From assembly GCF_030177755.1 (NCBI RefSeq), contig NZ_CP126539.1:3310001-3374000 (forward strand): a DNA stretch of 64,000 nucleotides, in the 5' to 3' direction. Each line of letters starts with the position of its first letter. The first letter of the stretch is position 1. Under the pieces are notes generated by a model that worked only from the letters and a program-made list of their open reading frames with translations, ran no database searches and was not told the DNA's origin. This document shows positions 19,519-30,500 of the stretch, piece by piece. This DNA comes from Devosia sp. RR2S18. GTDB taxonomy: Bacteria > Pseudomonadota > Alphaproteobacteria > Rhizobiales > Devosiaceae. Position numbers and translations under genes: made by a program.

Positions 19519-20193
19519 CTACTCCAACGTGGTTCGAGCGACGAGTTCGAGCACGCGCGGGTCGGCGAAGTCGTGTACGGACAGGCTGACACCCGCCTCC
19601 TCCATCTGCTGCTCGTCAAGGCCCGTCATGATGCCGACGGTGGCAATGCCGGCCGCCTTGGCCGCGGCCATGCCGGCGCGGGAATCCTCGAATGCCACAG
19701 CATGCTCGGCTCTGCCGCCGACGAGCCGCAACCCCTTAAGATAAGGCAGCGGATGCGGCTTGCCATGGGCCAGCTCGGCCCCGATCACCACATGAGCAAA
19801 ACGGCTGACAAGGCTCAGCGCTTCAAGCAGCATTTCAGCATTTGCCCGCGGTGCATTGGTGACCGCGACCACTGCGACACCGTGGTCGTTGGCCCAGTCG
19901 AGCAGGGCCAAAAGGCCTGGCACCGGGTCAACGCCGTCTTTGGCAATCTCGCGAAAGCGCTTTTCCTTGCTGGCCATCACGGCCATGGCGTCGTCATGGG
20001 CCAGGTCCGGCAGAAAATCGTCCGCGATCGCCTCGTTCGCACGGCCCTGCAGTTCGGCGACGAAGCGTGACTTGTCGAAGCTATGGCCATACGGCGCGAA
20101 AGCCTCGTTGAAGGCTACGAGGTGCAGCGGATCGCTGTCCACCAGCGTTCCGTCGATGTCAAAGAGCAGCGAGGCTCCTGGCTTGGCAGGCAT
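19519..20193 (-). CDS. HAD-superfamily phosphatase (beta-phosphoglucomutase/phosphoglycolate phosphatase type)
   Basis: A 224-residue HAD hydrolase with subfamily I cap. Motif 1 is FDIDGTLVDSD (Asp12 nucleophile, Asp14), motif 2 is VTNAPRAN, and motifs 3 and 4 are HGKPHPLPYLKG and AFEDSRAGMAAAKAAG. These proteins dephosphorylate small sugar phosphates or 2-phosphoglycolate; the substrate here is not determinable by eye. The gene is convergent with the radical SAM gene (2-base gap) and 16 bases downstream of an exported-protein gene on the same strand, so those two probably form an operon. Confidence 0.9.
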   Translation of the reverse strand: MPAKPGASLLFDIDGTLVDSDPLHLVAFNEAFAPYGHSFDKSRFVAELQGRANEAIADDFLPDLAHDDAMAVMASKEKRFREIAKDGVDPVPGLLALLDWANDHGVAVVAVTNAPRANAEMLLEALSLVSRFAHVVIGAELAHGKPHPLPYLKGLRLVGGRAEHAVAFEDSRAGMAAAKAAGIATVGIMTGLDEQQMEEAGVSLSVHDFADPRVLELVARTTLE

Positions 20194-20209
20194 CTGGATG
20201 GTTCTCTAT

Positions 20210-20797
20210 TCAGTACTGCGCAACGCGGCGCGCATAGGCTTCCATGAAATCGAGCGAAGCCAGCACGCCTTGCAGCGATATCCAGACCTGCCGAACTTTC
20301 CGCTCCCCTTTAACCGGGATCCCCATCGTCACGGAAGTGCGCTCTTTCATCTTCGCCAATACGCTCTCTAGTTGTGCGGGATCGGCGAGGAAGTACTGGT
20401 TGATCGTGTTATGGCGGGTTTCCAGCGCCTCCCCGACCAGCAGTTCAACTGCTGGCTCGCCGCTAAACTCGAGAGCCAGGGGACGGCTTTCGTCAACTTC
20501 CACACCATCGGCAGCGACGGTGATGGTGACGTCAAGCGTGCCGGTCAGCCGGTTGCGGATCACCGAGAGCTTGTAGGCCGGCAACCCGGCCGAATTGAGC
20601 TCCTGGCTACCCGCGCTGGCAAAGCACGAAAACTCATAATAGCTCGCCCCATCCTCATCGATCTCGTCCGGACAGGCCGCCAGCCAATCGCGGTTATATT
20701 CCCGCCACTCCCCAAACGGGTGGTGGAACGGCTCCGCGGACACGGCCAGGGACGAGGCAGCGAGCAGCGACAAGGCTAGGCCGGTTCGGATGTTCAT
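20210..20797 (-). CDS. Exported protein of unknown function
   Basis: A 195-residue protein with a signal peptide (MNIRTGLALSLLAASSLAVSA, cleavage after about residue 21). The mature part starts EPFHHPFGEWREYNRDWLAAC and has two cysteines (about 42 and 58) that could pair in the periplasm. Its pattern of an aromatic GEW start, CPDE and a late Cys resembles the IalB/invasion-associated style, but I do not call it one. The downstream neighbour is a HAD phosphatase with a 16-base gap. I do not recognise a named family. Confidence 0.7.
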   Translation of the reverse strand: MNIRTGLALSLLAASSLAVSAEPFHHPFGEWREYNRDWLAACPDEIDEDGASYYEFSCFASAGSQELNSAGLPAYKLSVIRNRLTGTLDVTITVAADGVEVDESRPLALEFSGEPAVELLVGEALETRHNTINQYFLADPAQLESVLAKMKERTSVTMGIPVKGERKVRQVWISLQGVLASLDFMEAYARRVAQY

Positions 20798-20973
20798 GGT
20801 TCACTTTCGATGAACTGCGGGTCAGCACTTTTCCTGATACCCCAGCAGCGCGGCGGGCAGAAGGCAAAGGAGAGATCGTGGTGAAGGACTCGACCTAAAG
20901 GCCCTGATCCCATCGGAATTGAATACTGCTCAACCGCCTCTTCTGACGATGCTGGCGCGGCTGTGATCGTCTG

Positions 20974-21669
20974 GTGATTGACTGGAACACCCCAGCAGCC
21001 ATGCTGGCGGCAATGTTGATCGATTCGCCCGTCCAGACCGAGCCCGACTATAGCCATGAGCTTGCGCTCAATGCGCGTGGCGCGCGCGTGGTCGCCGGCG
21101 TCGATGAAGCTGGTCGCGGCCCTTTGGCCGGTCCCGTCGTGGTCTCGGCGGTGGTGCTCGACCCCGAGCGCATCCCACCGGGGCTCAACGATTCCAAGAA
21201 GCTGAGTGAAGACGAGCGAGAGTCCCTCTTCGAGCAGATCGTTGCCACTGCCGTGGTCTCGGTTGTTGTGGCGCCACCCTCGATCATCCTGTCGCGCAAT
21301 ATTCGCGGCGCGACGCTGTGGGCCATGGCCCGCGCGGCCTGCTCGCTCTCGCTGCGCCCCGATCGCGTGCTGATCGATGGCCGCGACGTGCCCATGGGCC
21401 TGCCCTGCGACGGGTTGGCGCTGATCGGCGGCGACGCCCGGTCTGTCTCGATCGCCGCTGCGTCCATCGTGGCCAAGGTCACGCGCGACCGCATGTGCAG
21501 GATCATGGACTGTGACGCGCCCCATTTCGGCTTTTCCAGCCACAAGGGCTATTCCACGCCCCAGCATATGCGCGCCCTCACCGAGCACGGCCCCTGCCGC
21601 CATCACCGCGAGGAATTTGCTCCCGTGGCAGAGGCTCGCTTGCGGCTTACCCTGGCGCTCTCCGCCTGA
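20974..21669 (+). CDS. rnhB: Ribonuclease HII
   Basis: Up to 231 residues. It cleaves RNA in RNA/DNA hybrids and single ribonucleotides in DNA. The motif AGVDEAGRGPLAGPVV (about 41-56) carries the catalytic Asp and Glu; LIDGRDVP and the SIIAK-like SIVAKVTRDRMCRIMD segment give the other two acids; the FGFSSHKGYSTPQH ending is typical. The start is uncertain: GTG 20974 is the longest, ATG 21001 or 21013 are nearer the conserved core and none has a strong ribosome site. ccrM follows 101 bases downstream. Confidence 0.94.
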   Translation: MIDWNTPAAMLAAMLIDSPVQTEPDYSHELALNARGARVVAGVDEAGRGPLAGPVVVSAVVLDPERIPPGLNDSKKLSEDERESLFEQIVATAVVSVVVAPPSIILSRNIRGATLWAMARAACSLSLRPDRVLIDGRDVPMGLPCDGLALIGGDARSVSIAAASIVAKVTRDRMCRIMDCDAPHFGFSSHKGYSTPQHMRALTEHGPCRHHREEFAPVAEARLRLTLALSA

Positions 21670-21684
21670 CTGGGCACACCCCTC

Positions 21685-22904
<1,220 letters not shown>

Positions 22905-22939
22905 TACTGACCTCCAATCGCCATCGGGCTCTACTTTAT

Positions 22940-22968
22940 GGCCACCGGTTTACCCCGGTGGCCTTTTT
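22940..22968. terminator. Intrinsic terminator after ccrM
   Basis: A 9-bp stem (GGCCACCGG at 22940-22948, CCGGTGGCC at 22955-22963) with a 6-base loop, followed by TTTTT at 22964-22968. It lies between the convergent ccrM and ABC transporter genes and points to ccrM. Confidence 0.88.
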
Positions 22969-22976
22969 CTGTGGCC

Positions 22977-24827
22977 TCAGATCCGCGCCTGCGTGCGTTG
23001 CATGCTGGCATAGATGCCATCGGCCGCGAGAAGCGCCTCATGGCTTCCCTGCTCCGCGATGCCTTGGGGCGTCAGCACCACAATGCGGTTGGCGTGACGC
23101 ACGGTTGAGAGGCGGTGCGCGATCACGATGGTGGTCCGCCCTTCGGCCAACGCCATCAAACCACGCTGCACGGCGAGCTCGCTTTCGCTATCGAGTGCGC
23201 TGGTCGCCTCATCGAAGATCAGCACGGACGGGTCCTTGAGAAAGGCCCGGGCAATTGTCAGCCGCTGCTTCTGCCCTCCTGACAATCGCACGCCACGCTG
23301 GCCAATATCAGTATCGTAGCCAAGCGGTAGGGCCGAGATGAACTCATCGGCATGAGCTGCGCGGGCGGCGGCAACCACTTCCTCCATGCTAGCGTCCGGT
23401 CGACCGTAACGCAGATTGTCGGCCACCGTCCCGCTGAAGAGGTAGACATCCTGCTGCACCACGCCGATGCTGCGGCGGAGCGAAGTTAGCGTCACATCCC
23501 GAACGTCCATTCCGTCGATCTCGACGGCCCCTTCGCTCACCTCGTAAAAGCGGGGAATCAGCGCGCAGAGCGTCGTCTTTCCAACTCCCGAGGGCCCGAC
23601 CAGGGCGACAAATTCGCCCGGTGCAATGCTAAGTGAAATACCCGCGAGCACGGGCTGTCCATTCTCCTGGTAGCGGAAAGTCACGTTGCGAAAACCAACC
23701 GCACCGCGCGGCTTGGTCACTTCCACCGCCTCTGGTCGGTCCTCGATTTCAGGTGCGATATCCAACAGCGCCATTGCCCTGACGAAGCCCGTATATCCCT
23801 CCTGCCAAAGGCGTACAAAATTGGCGATCCGCTGAACCGGGTCGACCAGCACTGCGACGCATAGGAGAATGGTCAGGATGTCGGCGACCGTCAGCTCTGC
23901 CGCGAGGATACGCAGCGCCCCGATGATGACCACCGCAATAGTGATCAACTGAGCAAAAGTGTCAGCCCCAACCGAGAACCATGCTTCGCTCCGATAACCA
24001 TCGCGGCGGCTCTCGAGAAACAAATCGTTCTCGCGTTCGAACCGGCTGGCTTCCAGCCGCTCATTGGCGAATGACTGCACCACTCGAATCCCTGCAAGAG
24101 CGTCCTCCACCCGCTCATTGACGCTGGCAATCTGCTCCTTGCTGCGCTGAAGCGCGACGTTCATGCGGCCATTGAAATGAAGAGCATAGACGAGCGCAAA
24201 GGGCGTCAGTAGCGCAATGACCCCGGCCAGGACGGGATCGATAAAGAACAGCACAGCCATGGCCCCGGCAAATTTGAGGGCTGCAATGGCCAGGTCCTCA
24301 GGAGCGTGATGGAATAGTTCGCCTAGCCAGAGCGAGTCATTGGTGATCCGGCTCATCAACTGCCCGACCTTCTGGCGATCGTAGAAGCTGAAGGAGAGCT
24401 TCTGGCAGTGCTCGAATAACTCTCGCCGCAGGGTCGCTTCGATGCGGGCGCCCATCATATGGCCCTGGTAGTCCACAAAGAAGGTGGCTCCGACCTGGAC
24501 AGTCAGGAGCCCGATCATCAAGCCGCCAACGGCGAAAATCTGCCCGACGACATCCGGCGCCTCAGGGAGCTCGAGCAGCCGCGTGGTGACGTAATTTGCA
24601 CAAAGCGGCAGTGCGATCGCTACGGCGGCGACCAACGCCGCGCATAGGAGGTCCGCCACCAGCAATGGCAGGTGCGGCCGATAGTAGGAGAAGAAGCGCC
24701 GCGTCCAACGCTGGCGGCGTGCAGCATCGGCGCGCTCGGTAGCGGATCTCGTTCGACGGAACTGGGAGAGAAGGTTTTTAGATCGCGGGCGGCCAGGCGT
24801 CCTCGCGTGGGGCAGTTGAGTGTCCAT
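22977..24827 (-). CDS. ABC exporter, fused membrane and ATPase domains (MsbA/multidrug type)
   Basis: A 616-residue half-transporter that acts as a dimer. Six membrane segments fill about residues 50-340. The ATPase domain has Walker A GPSGVGKTT (near 408), signature LSGGQKQRLTIARA (near 514), Walker B SVLIFDEATSALD and the switch histidine in IVIAHRLSTVRHA. This is the MsbA/LmrA exporter class. The substrate (lipid, drug or peptide) cannot be read from sequence. It is convergent with ccrM, with no operon partner; the 125-base region upstream of ATG 24827 contains no recognisable site. Confidence 0.94.
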   Translation of the reverse strand: MDTQLPHARTPGRPRSKNLLSQFRRTRSATERADAARRQRWTRRFFSYYRPHLPLLVADLLCAALVAAVAIALPLCANYVTTRLLELPEAPDVVGQIFAVGGLMIGLLTVQVGATFFVDYQGHMMGARIEATLRRELFEHCQKLSFSFYDRQKVGQLMSRITNDSLWLGELFHHAPEDLAIAALKFAGAMAVLFFIDPVLAGVIALLTPFALVYALHFNGRMNVALQRSKEQIASVNERVEDALAGIRVVQSFANERLEASRFERENDLFLESRRDGYRSEAWFSVGADTFAQLITIAVVIIGALRILAAELTVADILTILLCVAVLVDPVQRIANFVRLWQEGYTGFVRAMALLDIAPEIEDRPEAVEVTKPRGAVGFRNVTFRYQENGQPVLAGISLSIAPGEFVALVGPSGVGKTTLCALIPRFYEVSEGAVEIDGMDVRDVTLTSLRRSIGVVQQDVYLFSGTVADNLRYGRPDASMEEVVAAARAAHADEFISALPLGYDTDIGQRGVRLSGGQKQRLTIARAFLKDPSVLIFDEATSALDSESELAVQRGLMALAEGRTTIVIAHRLSTVRHANRIVVLTPQGIAEQGSHEALLAADGIYASMQRTQARI

Positions 24828-24952
24828 GAAGCGTCATGTCCTGATTGAAAAGATCTCCTTTCGATTGGGACAGGGTCGCTTTCATCTCATTCTCCCCAGG
24901 CATTCGGCCAAGATGAGCCGACTATGGCCGAGCGAGCGCTGGACGGCAACCG

Positions 24953-26002
24953 TCAAAAGTCAGCGGCTGCCAGTACTTTGCGATAGAGTGTCGGCAAGGC
25001 CTCACCCGCAAGGGCATCTGGCGCCGACCACCAGCCGCCGTCCAGATCACGGGCATCCACCTGCGCTGACCAAACTTCCAGCTCCAGCCGGAAATGGGTG
25101 AAGACATGCACCACCTGCCCGCGATGACGCCAGGTGCCCTGTGCCGGATAGTCCGGCGTCGGCAGGGTGGCAGCCCAGTCGGACCCCGGCACTTCGGTCA
25201 TCTTGGCAAGCAGCCCCTTGTCCGGCCGGCTCTGGAGGTACACGTCGCCCCCCGGGTCGCTCATCACATAGGCATGGCCCCGCCGCACCGGCTTCTCGAC
25301 TTTCTGCGGCTTCACCGGATAAATCGTCGGATCGGGCAATCGAGTGGCTCGACATCCCGGCTGCAGTGGACACAGCATGCATAGCACCGAGCGAGGCGCG
25401 CAGATGGTCGCGCCCAAATCCATCATCGCCTGGGCGAAGTCTCCCGCCCGTTCCGGAACCGACAGCTGCAGGGTTGCACGCAACTCCTCCTTGGCGTCCC
25501 GCACCGGCACCTCGAGGGCATAGTATCGCGCCAGCACCCGGTCGAGATTGCCATCGAGCACCGCCACGGGCTCATCAAAGCAAATGGCAGCGATTGCGGC
25601 ACTGGTATAAGCGCCTATGCCGGGCAATTGCTGGAGTCCTGCGGCAGTGTCGGGGAATACGCCGCCATGATCCCGCACCACCCCCGTGGCACAGGCATGC
25701 AGATTACGGGCACGGGCATAATAACCCAGCCCCGCCCACTCGCGCAGCACAGCGTCGAGAGGCGCAGCGGCCAGTGCCTCCACGGTGGGCCAGAGCGAGG
25801 TGAACCGCATAAAATAGCTGCGTACCGCCGCGACGGTTGTTTGCTGCAACATCACTTCGCTCAGCCAGACCCGGTAGGGATCTGGTGCTAGCCCGAGCGC
25901 TCGATCACCCGGCGACACCCGCCAAGGCAGGTCACGCGCGTGCCGGTCATACCAGGCGAGCACGGCTTGGGCGTCGATGGGCTGCGGATTGGGGAGGTGC
26001 AT
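24953..26002 (-). CDS. mutY: A/G-specific adenine glycosylase
   Basis: A 349-residue base-excision repair enzyme that removes adenine opposite 8-oxoguanine. The N-terminal helix-hairpin-helix core has WLSEVMLQQTTVAAV, GIGAYTSAAIAAI and the catalytic Asp in VLDGNLDRVLARY. The 4Fe-4S loop is complete, C-x6-C-x2-C-x5-C at about 201-217 (CAPRSVLCMLCPLQPGC). The C-terminal NUDIX-like domain (from about 235) recognises 8-oxoguanine. The gene is divergent from the DciA-like gene with a 60-base spacer. Confidence 0.96.
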   Translation of the reverse strand: MHLPNPQPIDAQAVLAWYDRHARDLPWRVSPGDRALGLAPDPYRVWLSEVMLQQTTVAAVRSYFMRFTSLWPTVEALAAAPLDAVLREWAGLGYYARARNLHACATGVVRDHGGVFPDTAAGLQQLPGIGAYTSAAIAAICFDEPVAVLDGNLDRVLARYYALEVPVRDAKEELRATLQLSVPERAGDFAQAMMDLGATICAPRSVLCMLCPLQPGCRATRLPDPTIYPVKPQKVEKPVRRGHAYVMSDPGGDVYLQSRPDKGLLAKMTEVPGSDWAATLPTPDYPAQGTWRHRGQVVHVFTHFRLELEVWSAQVDARDLDGGWWSAPDALAGEALPTLYRKVLAAADF

Positions 26003-26062
26003 GAGGCGCAGATTTGGGGTAGTCGAGGTTTTCGCGCAAGCCCTTCACCACAGGCCGAACCC

Positions 26063-26572
26063 ATGTCCAAGGATCCGCCAGAGCCAAAGCGCCGCAATCG
26101 CTCCATCAGCGTCGCCGACGCGATCTCCGGCGCACTCGATCCGGTGCTGAAAAAGCGCGGCTTCGCCAGCCGGGACATCATCAACCATTGGCCGGTCATG
26201 GCGCCACCACCTTATGGCGAGGTCGCTATTCCAGATCGCTTGGCATGGCCGCGCGGCGAACGCAGCGCGGAAGGGGCAACGCTATACCTGCGCTGCGTGC
26301 CGGGACATGCCCTAGCCATCGCCCATGAGGGCCCTGCCATCGCCGCTGCAGTGAACCGCTATTTCGGCTTCCTCCTTGTGGGGCAGGTCAAGCTCTCCCC
26401 CGAGCCGTTCGCGCCCGGTTCAGGCAAGAAAACCGAGAAAAAGCCGCCCACTGAGCGGATCGTCCGTGAGGTCGGCGCAGCGGTGGAGAAGGTCGAAGAT
26501 GAGCAGGTTCGTGAAGCCTTACGAAATCTTGGACTTGCCCTGGCCAGCCGATCGGAGCCAAAACGCGGATAG
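26063..26572 (+). CDS. DciA-like DUF721 protein
   Basis: A 169-residue protein of the DUF721 family, which includes DciA, the loader or partner of the replicative helicase DnaB in bacteria lacking DnaC. The N-terminal region KRRNRSISVADAISGALDPVLKKRG and IINHWPVM are the family core; the C-terminal half is charged (KKTEKKPPTERIVREVG) and helical. ATG 26063 was chosen as the start of the conserved part; longer frames run into the mutY promoter. It sits beside mutY and before a DsbA-like gene. The helicase role is inferred from the family. Confidence 0.8.
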   Translation: MSKDPPEPKRRNRSISVADAISGALDPVLKKRGFASRDIINHWPVMAPPPYGEVAIPDRLAWPRGERSAEGATLYLRCVPGHALAIAHEGPAIAAAVNRYFGFLLVGQVKLSPEPFAPGSGKKTEKKPPTERIVREVGAAVEKVEDEQVREALRNLGLALASRSEPKRG

Positions 26573-26659
26573 TCCGTTCACCGACCAGTGACACCTCTGC
26601 CCACTTGCCGACGTTTTCGGCCCGTGTAGTCTCCCCCAGCAAAAAAAGGAGCGTTAGCC

Positions 26660-27484
26660 GTGAAATTCAACCGTCGTGACACCCTCATCCTTGGCGCTGC
26701 CGCGTCCGCGCTGACCCTGTGTGGTGTCGGCTCCGCCCAAGCTGCCGCCGGGGACACCGTCGATCAAGCCGCTCTTATGGCTCCCGCCGGTGGCTACACC
26801 GACCATTTCGAAGGCAGCGAGACTGCGCCTGTGACGGTCATCGAATATGTTTCGCCCACTTGCCCGCATTGCGCCCAGTTCGCCACCGACGTGAAGCCGA
26901 CTTTCGTCGAGCAATATGTCGATACCGGCAAGGTTCGGCTTATCACCCGCCCCTTCGTGCGCAATGTGCTCGACGCCGCCATCTTTATGCTGGCCGAAGC
27001 CGCAGGCCCCGAGAACTACGCCAATGTGGTGGACACCTATTTCGCCACGATGAACACCTGGGCGACCTCGGAAACCCCACGCGACGCGATTTTCGACATT
27101 GCCGTGCAATTGGGCTTTACCCAGGAATCTTTCGACGCTGCATTGACGAATCAGGAGCTGTTCGCGGCCATGGAAGCCGTGCGCGATCAGGCGCTCAATG
27201 ATTTCGGGCTCTCAGGCACGCCGACCTTCTATGTCAATGGCAAGACGCTCACCGGAGGCCAGACACTCGAGCAGCTCGCTGCCGAGATCGACCCGCTTGT
27301 GCCCGCTGATTTCGTCCCGACCGAGCCGGCCAGCAGCACCGCCATTGACACCAACGCCATGGCTCCGGCTGCTCCTGCCGAAAGCAACACCATGGCTCCG
27401 GCAACTCCGGCCGACACCAACACCATGGCGCCCGCAACCGACGCATCGCCGGCGAGCGAACCGGGTGTCACGCCCGTCAACTAA
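26660..27484 (+). CDS. DsbA-family periplasmic thiol oxidoreductase with repeat tail
   Basis: A 274-residue exported thioredoxin-fold protein. The N-terminus NRRDTLILGAAASALTL is a signal with a twin-arginine-like RR; the active site is Cys68-Pro-His-Cys71 (CPHC), the DsbA type, and the cis-proline loop is in SGTPTFYVNG. It probably introduces or shuffles disulfides in exported proteins. Residues 232-264 are three 11-residue imperfect repeats (NTMAPATPADT-like), a low-complexity tail rich in Ala, Pro and Thr. GTG 26660 has AAGGAG 8 bases upstream. smc begins 36 bases after the stop. Confidence 0.9.
   Translation: MKFNRRDTLILGAAASALTLCGVGSAQAAAGDTVDQAALMAPAGGYTDHFEGSETAPVTVIEYVSPTCPHCAQFATDVKPTFVEQYVDTGKVRLITRPFVRNVLDAAIFMLAEAAGPENYANVVDTYFATMNTWATSETPRDAIFDIAVQLGFTQESFDAALTNQELFAAMEAVRDQALNDFGLSGTPTFYVNGKTLTGGQTLEQLAAEIDPLVPADFVPTEPASSTAIDTNAMAPAAPAESNTMAPATPADTNTMAPATDASPASEPGVTPVN
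27353..27451 (+). repeat. Three imperfect 33-base tandem repeats in the DsbA-like gene
   Basis: Units begin at 27353, 27386 and 27419, each coding for an 11-residue block of the type NTMAPATPADT. They make the Ala/Pro/Thr-rich C-terminal tail and are likely to change in copy number between strains. Confidence 0.8.
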
Positions 27485-27520
27485 GCTCTCTAGTGGCAGC
27501 GTCACTCCGGTGGCGCTGCC

Positions 27521-30500
27521 ATGAAGTTTTCCCGCCTCAAGCTGCATGGCTTCAAATCTTTCTCGGATGAAACCGTGCTCGTCATGGAGCCGGGCCTGAC
27601 CGGTATTGTAGGTCCCAATGGCTGCGGCAAGTCCAATCTCGTCGAAGCCATGCGCTGGGTCATGGGCGAAAGCTCCTACAAGGCCATGCGCGCATCGGGT
27701 ATGGACGACGTCATCTTTTCCGGCTCCGGCAATCGTCCCGCCCGCAACACCGCGGAAGTCACCCTCGTCCTCGACAATGCGGACCGCACCGCCCCCGCAG
27801 CGCTCAACACGGCCGATGTCCTAGAAGTCACCCGCCGCATAGAGCGCGAGGCCGGCTCGGTCTATCGCGTCAACGGCAAGGAAGTGCGGGCCCGCGACGT
27901 GCAGCTGCTCTTTGCCGATGCCTCGACCGGTGCTCACTCGCCCGCCATGGTGCGCCAAGGGCAAATTGGCGAGCTCATCGCGGCCAAGCCGACTGCCCGC
28001 AGGGCGCTTCTTGAAGAAGCCGCAGGCATTTCGGGTCTCCATTCCCGCCGCCATGAAGCAGAATTGCGCCTGCGCGCCGCCGAGCAAAATCTGGACCGCG
28101 TCGACGACATCATCGAGCAGATCGAGGCACAGCTCGAAACGCTCAAGCGCCAGGCCCGGCTCGCCACCCGCTACCGCTCGTTGAGCGGCGACATCCGCCG
28201 TGCTGAGGCGACGCTCTATCATATTCGCTGGGTGGCGGCGCGCTTTGCAGAGAAGGAGGCCGAGGCGCAGCAGGCGGTGCTGATTCGCGGCCTCGCCGAT
28301 GCCACCCATCTCGAGCTGCAGGCCCAAAAGCAACTTGCCGCCGCCGACGCTGCCCTCCAGCCGCTGCGCGAGCGCGAGGCGGTAACCGGCGCCGTGCTGC
28401 AGCGCTACACCATTCTTTCCGAACAGCTTGCCGACGAAGCGCGCCGCATGAGCCAGCGCCGGGCCGAACTCGAAGACCGGGTGCGCCAGCTCGCCGCTGA
28501 TGGAGAGCGCGAGCGCCACCTCGTCGCCGAAGCCGAGACCACACTTGCCGCCTATGCCGAGGAACTGGTCCGGTTGAAAACTGAAGGATCGGCTGCCCAG
28601 CTCGACTACACTGCCGCGCGCACCGACGCCGAAACGGCTCGCGCCGCTGTTGCCCAGGCGGAAACCGAGGCTCGCGCTGCGATCGATGCGCTAGCGCAGG
28701 TGCGGGCGCGCCGCGCCCAGGCCCAGCGCAATGCGCAGGAGGCGAGTGCCCGGCTCAATCGCCTCTCCCAGCAGATCGCCGAAGTGGAACGGGAGGCCGC
28801 GCTCATTGCCGCTAAACTTGCGGCGGACGAGACTTTGACGGTCAAGCGCGCAGCGCTCGAGACGGCGCAGACGCAGACCGCCAAGGCCGAGCAGCAGGCG
28901 CTTGTCGCCGAAGAGGCGGCTCTCGCAGCGCAAGGCCAGCTCGATGCAGCCCGACCGCGCCTGGCTGAACTCGAAGCGGCGCTCAATCGGCTGGAGGCAG
29001 AGGCCTCGACGCTGGGCAAGCTGCTCAACGTGGGCGCCAGCCTCTGGCCTGCGATCGTCGACGAACTCAAGGTTACGCCGGGGTATGAAACCGCGCTTGG
29101 CGCCGCCTTGGGGGATGATCTAGATGCGAGTTCCGATGCTGGCGCTCCGATGCATTGGTCGGTCGTGGTCGATCACACCGACGATCCCGCTTTGCCGCAA
29201 GCCGCCGAGCCCCTTAGCCGTTATGTTACGGGCTCACCGCTGCTCAAGCGGCGTCTGGACCAGATCGGCCTTATCGGCGAGGCCGATGGCCCCGCACTTA
29301 TGCATGCGCTCAAACCCGGGCAGCGCCTGGTCACTCTCGAAGGTGCCCTCTGGCGTTGGGACGGGTTCGTCGCTGCTGCCGATGCGCCCAGCCCTGCTGC
29401 CCAGCGCTTGGCGCAGCGCAATCGCCTTGCCGAGCTCGATGAGGATATCACCCGCGCCAAAGGCGAGCGCAACGCCTGGAAGCGGGACGTCGAGGCCCTC
29501 GCAGCAGCACTCGATGCTGCGCGCCAGGAGGAACGCCTTCGGCGTGAGGCCTGGCGGACTGCCCAGCGCGCCATTGGCGCCGCGCAGTCCGAAGTCGACA
29601 AGGCCCAGCGCGCCAGGGGTGATCTCGCCAGCCGCCAATCGGCGCTTGCCGAGGCAAGAATGCGCCTCGACAGTAGCCGCGCTGAAGTCGAAGCTTCCCA
29701 ACGTGAGGCCGATCGCGCACTGGCCGAGGTGGCAGCCCAGGAAAACGCCAATTCTGTCGCTGAGGAAAAGCAGACTATACTGGCTAACCTACGGGAGCGT
29801 GCCGATCAGGCGCGGCTCAAGCTGGGCAATTTCGAGACGGCGGCCCGCCTTCGCGAAAGCCGCATCGCTCAATTGCAACGCGACACGCAGAGCTGGGAGC
29901 GGCGACGCCAAGGCGCGCTGGCCCAGTTGGCTACGCTGGATGCCCGCACCGCCGAGGTCCAATCGCAGCTGAGCGGCGCAACCGAAACGCCGGATGACTT
30001 TGCCGCCCGCCGCGCCAAGCTCGACAGCCAGATCCAGCAGGCCAAGATCGAGCACAAGGCTGCGGGCGACAGCTTCAACCTCGCACAGAGCCGGTATCGC
30101 GAGGCCCACCGGGCGCTCAAGACCGCCAACGATGCCCTGGCCAATGCCAGGATTGAGCTCACCCGTATCGAGGAACGCCTCAAGAGCTTTATCGCTCAGC
30201 GCCAGCAGATCGAGCGGCAGACGGAAGAAATCCTAGATATTCCCGCGAGCAAAACTCTGGAGGTCTCGGGCATCAAGCCGGCCGACCCCCTGCCCGCGGA
30301 GTCCCCGACTGAACAGAAGCTCGAGCGTCTTAAGGCCGAGCGGGAGCGGCTGGGCGGGGTCAACCTTTCGGCTGAGCAGGAAGCACTCGAGGTTCAGGAA
30401 AAGCTGGACACCATGATCCGCGACCGCGACGATCTGATCGAGGCCATCGCAAAATTGCGCACCGGCATCGCCTCGCTTAATCGCGAAGGCCGCGCGCGCC

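Noticed and set aside
20794..21606. 270-codon minus-strand frame opposite rnhB
   Set aside because: rnhB has all catalytic motifs on the plus strand; the antisense product has no family features.
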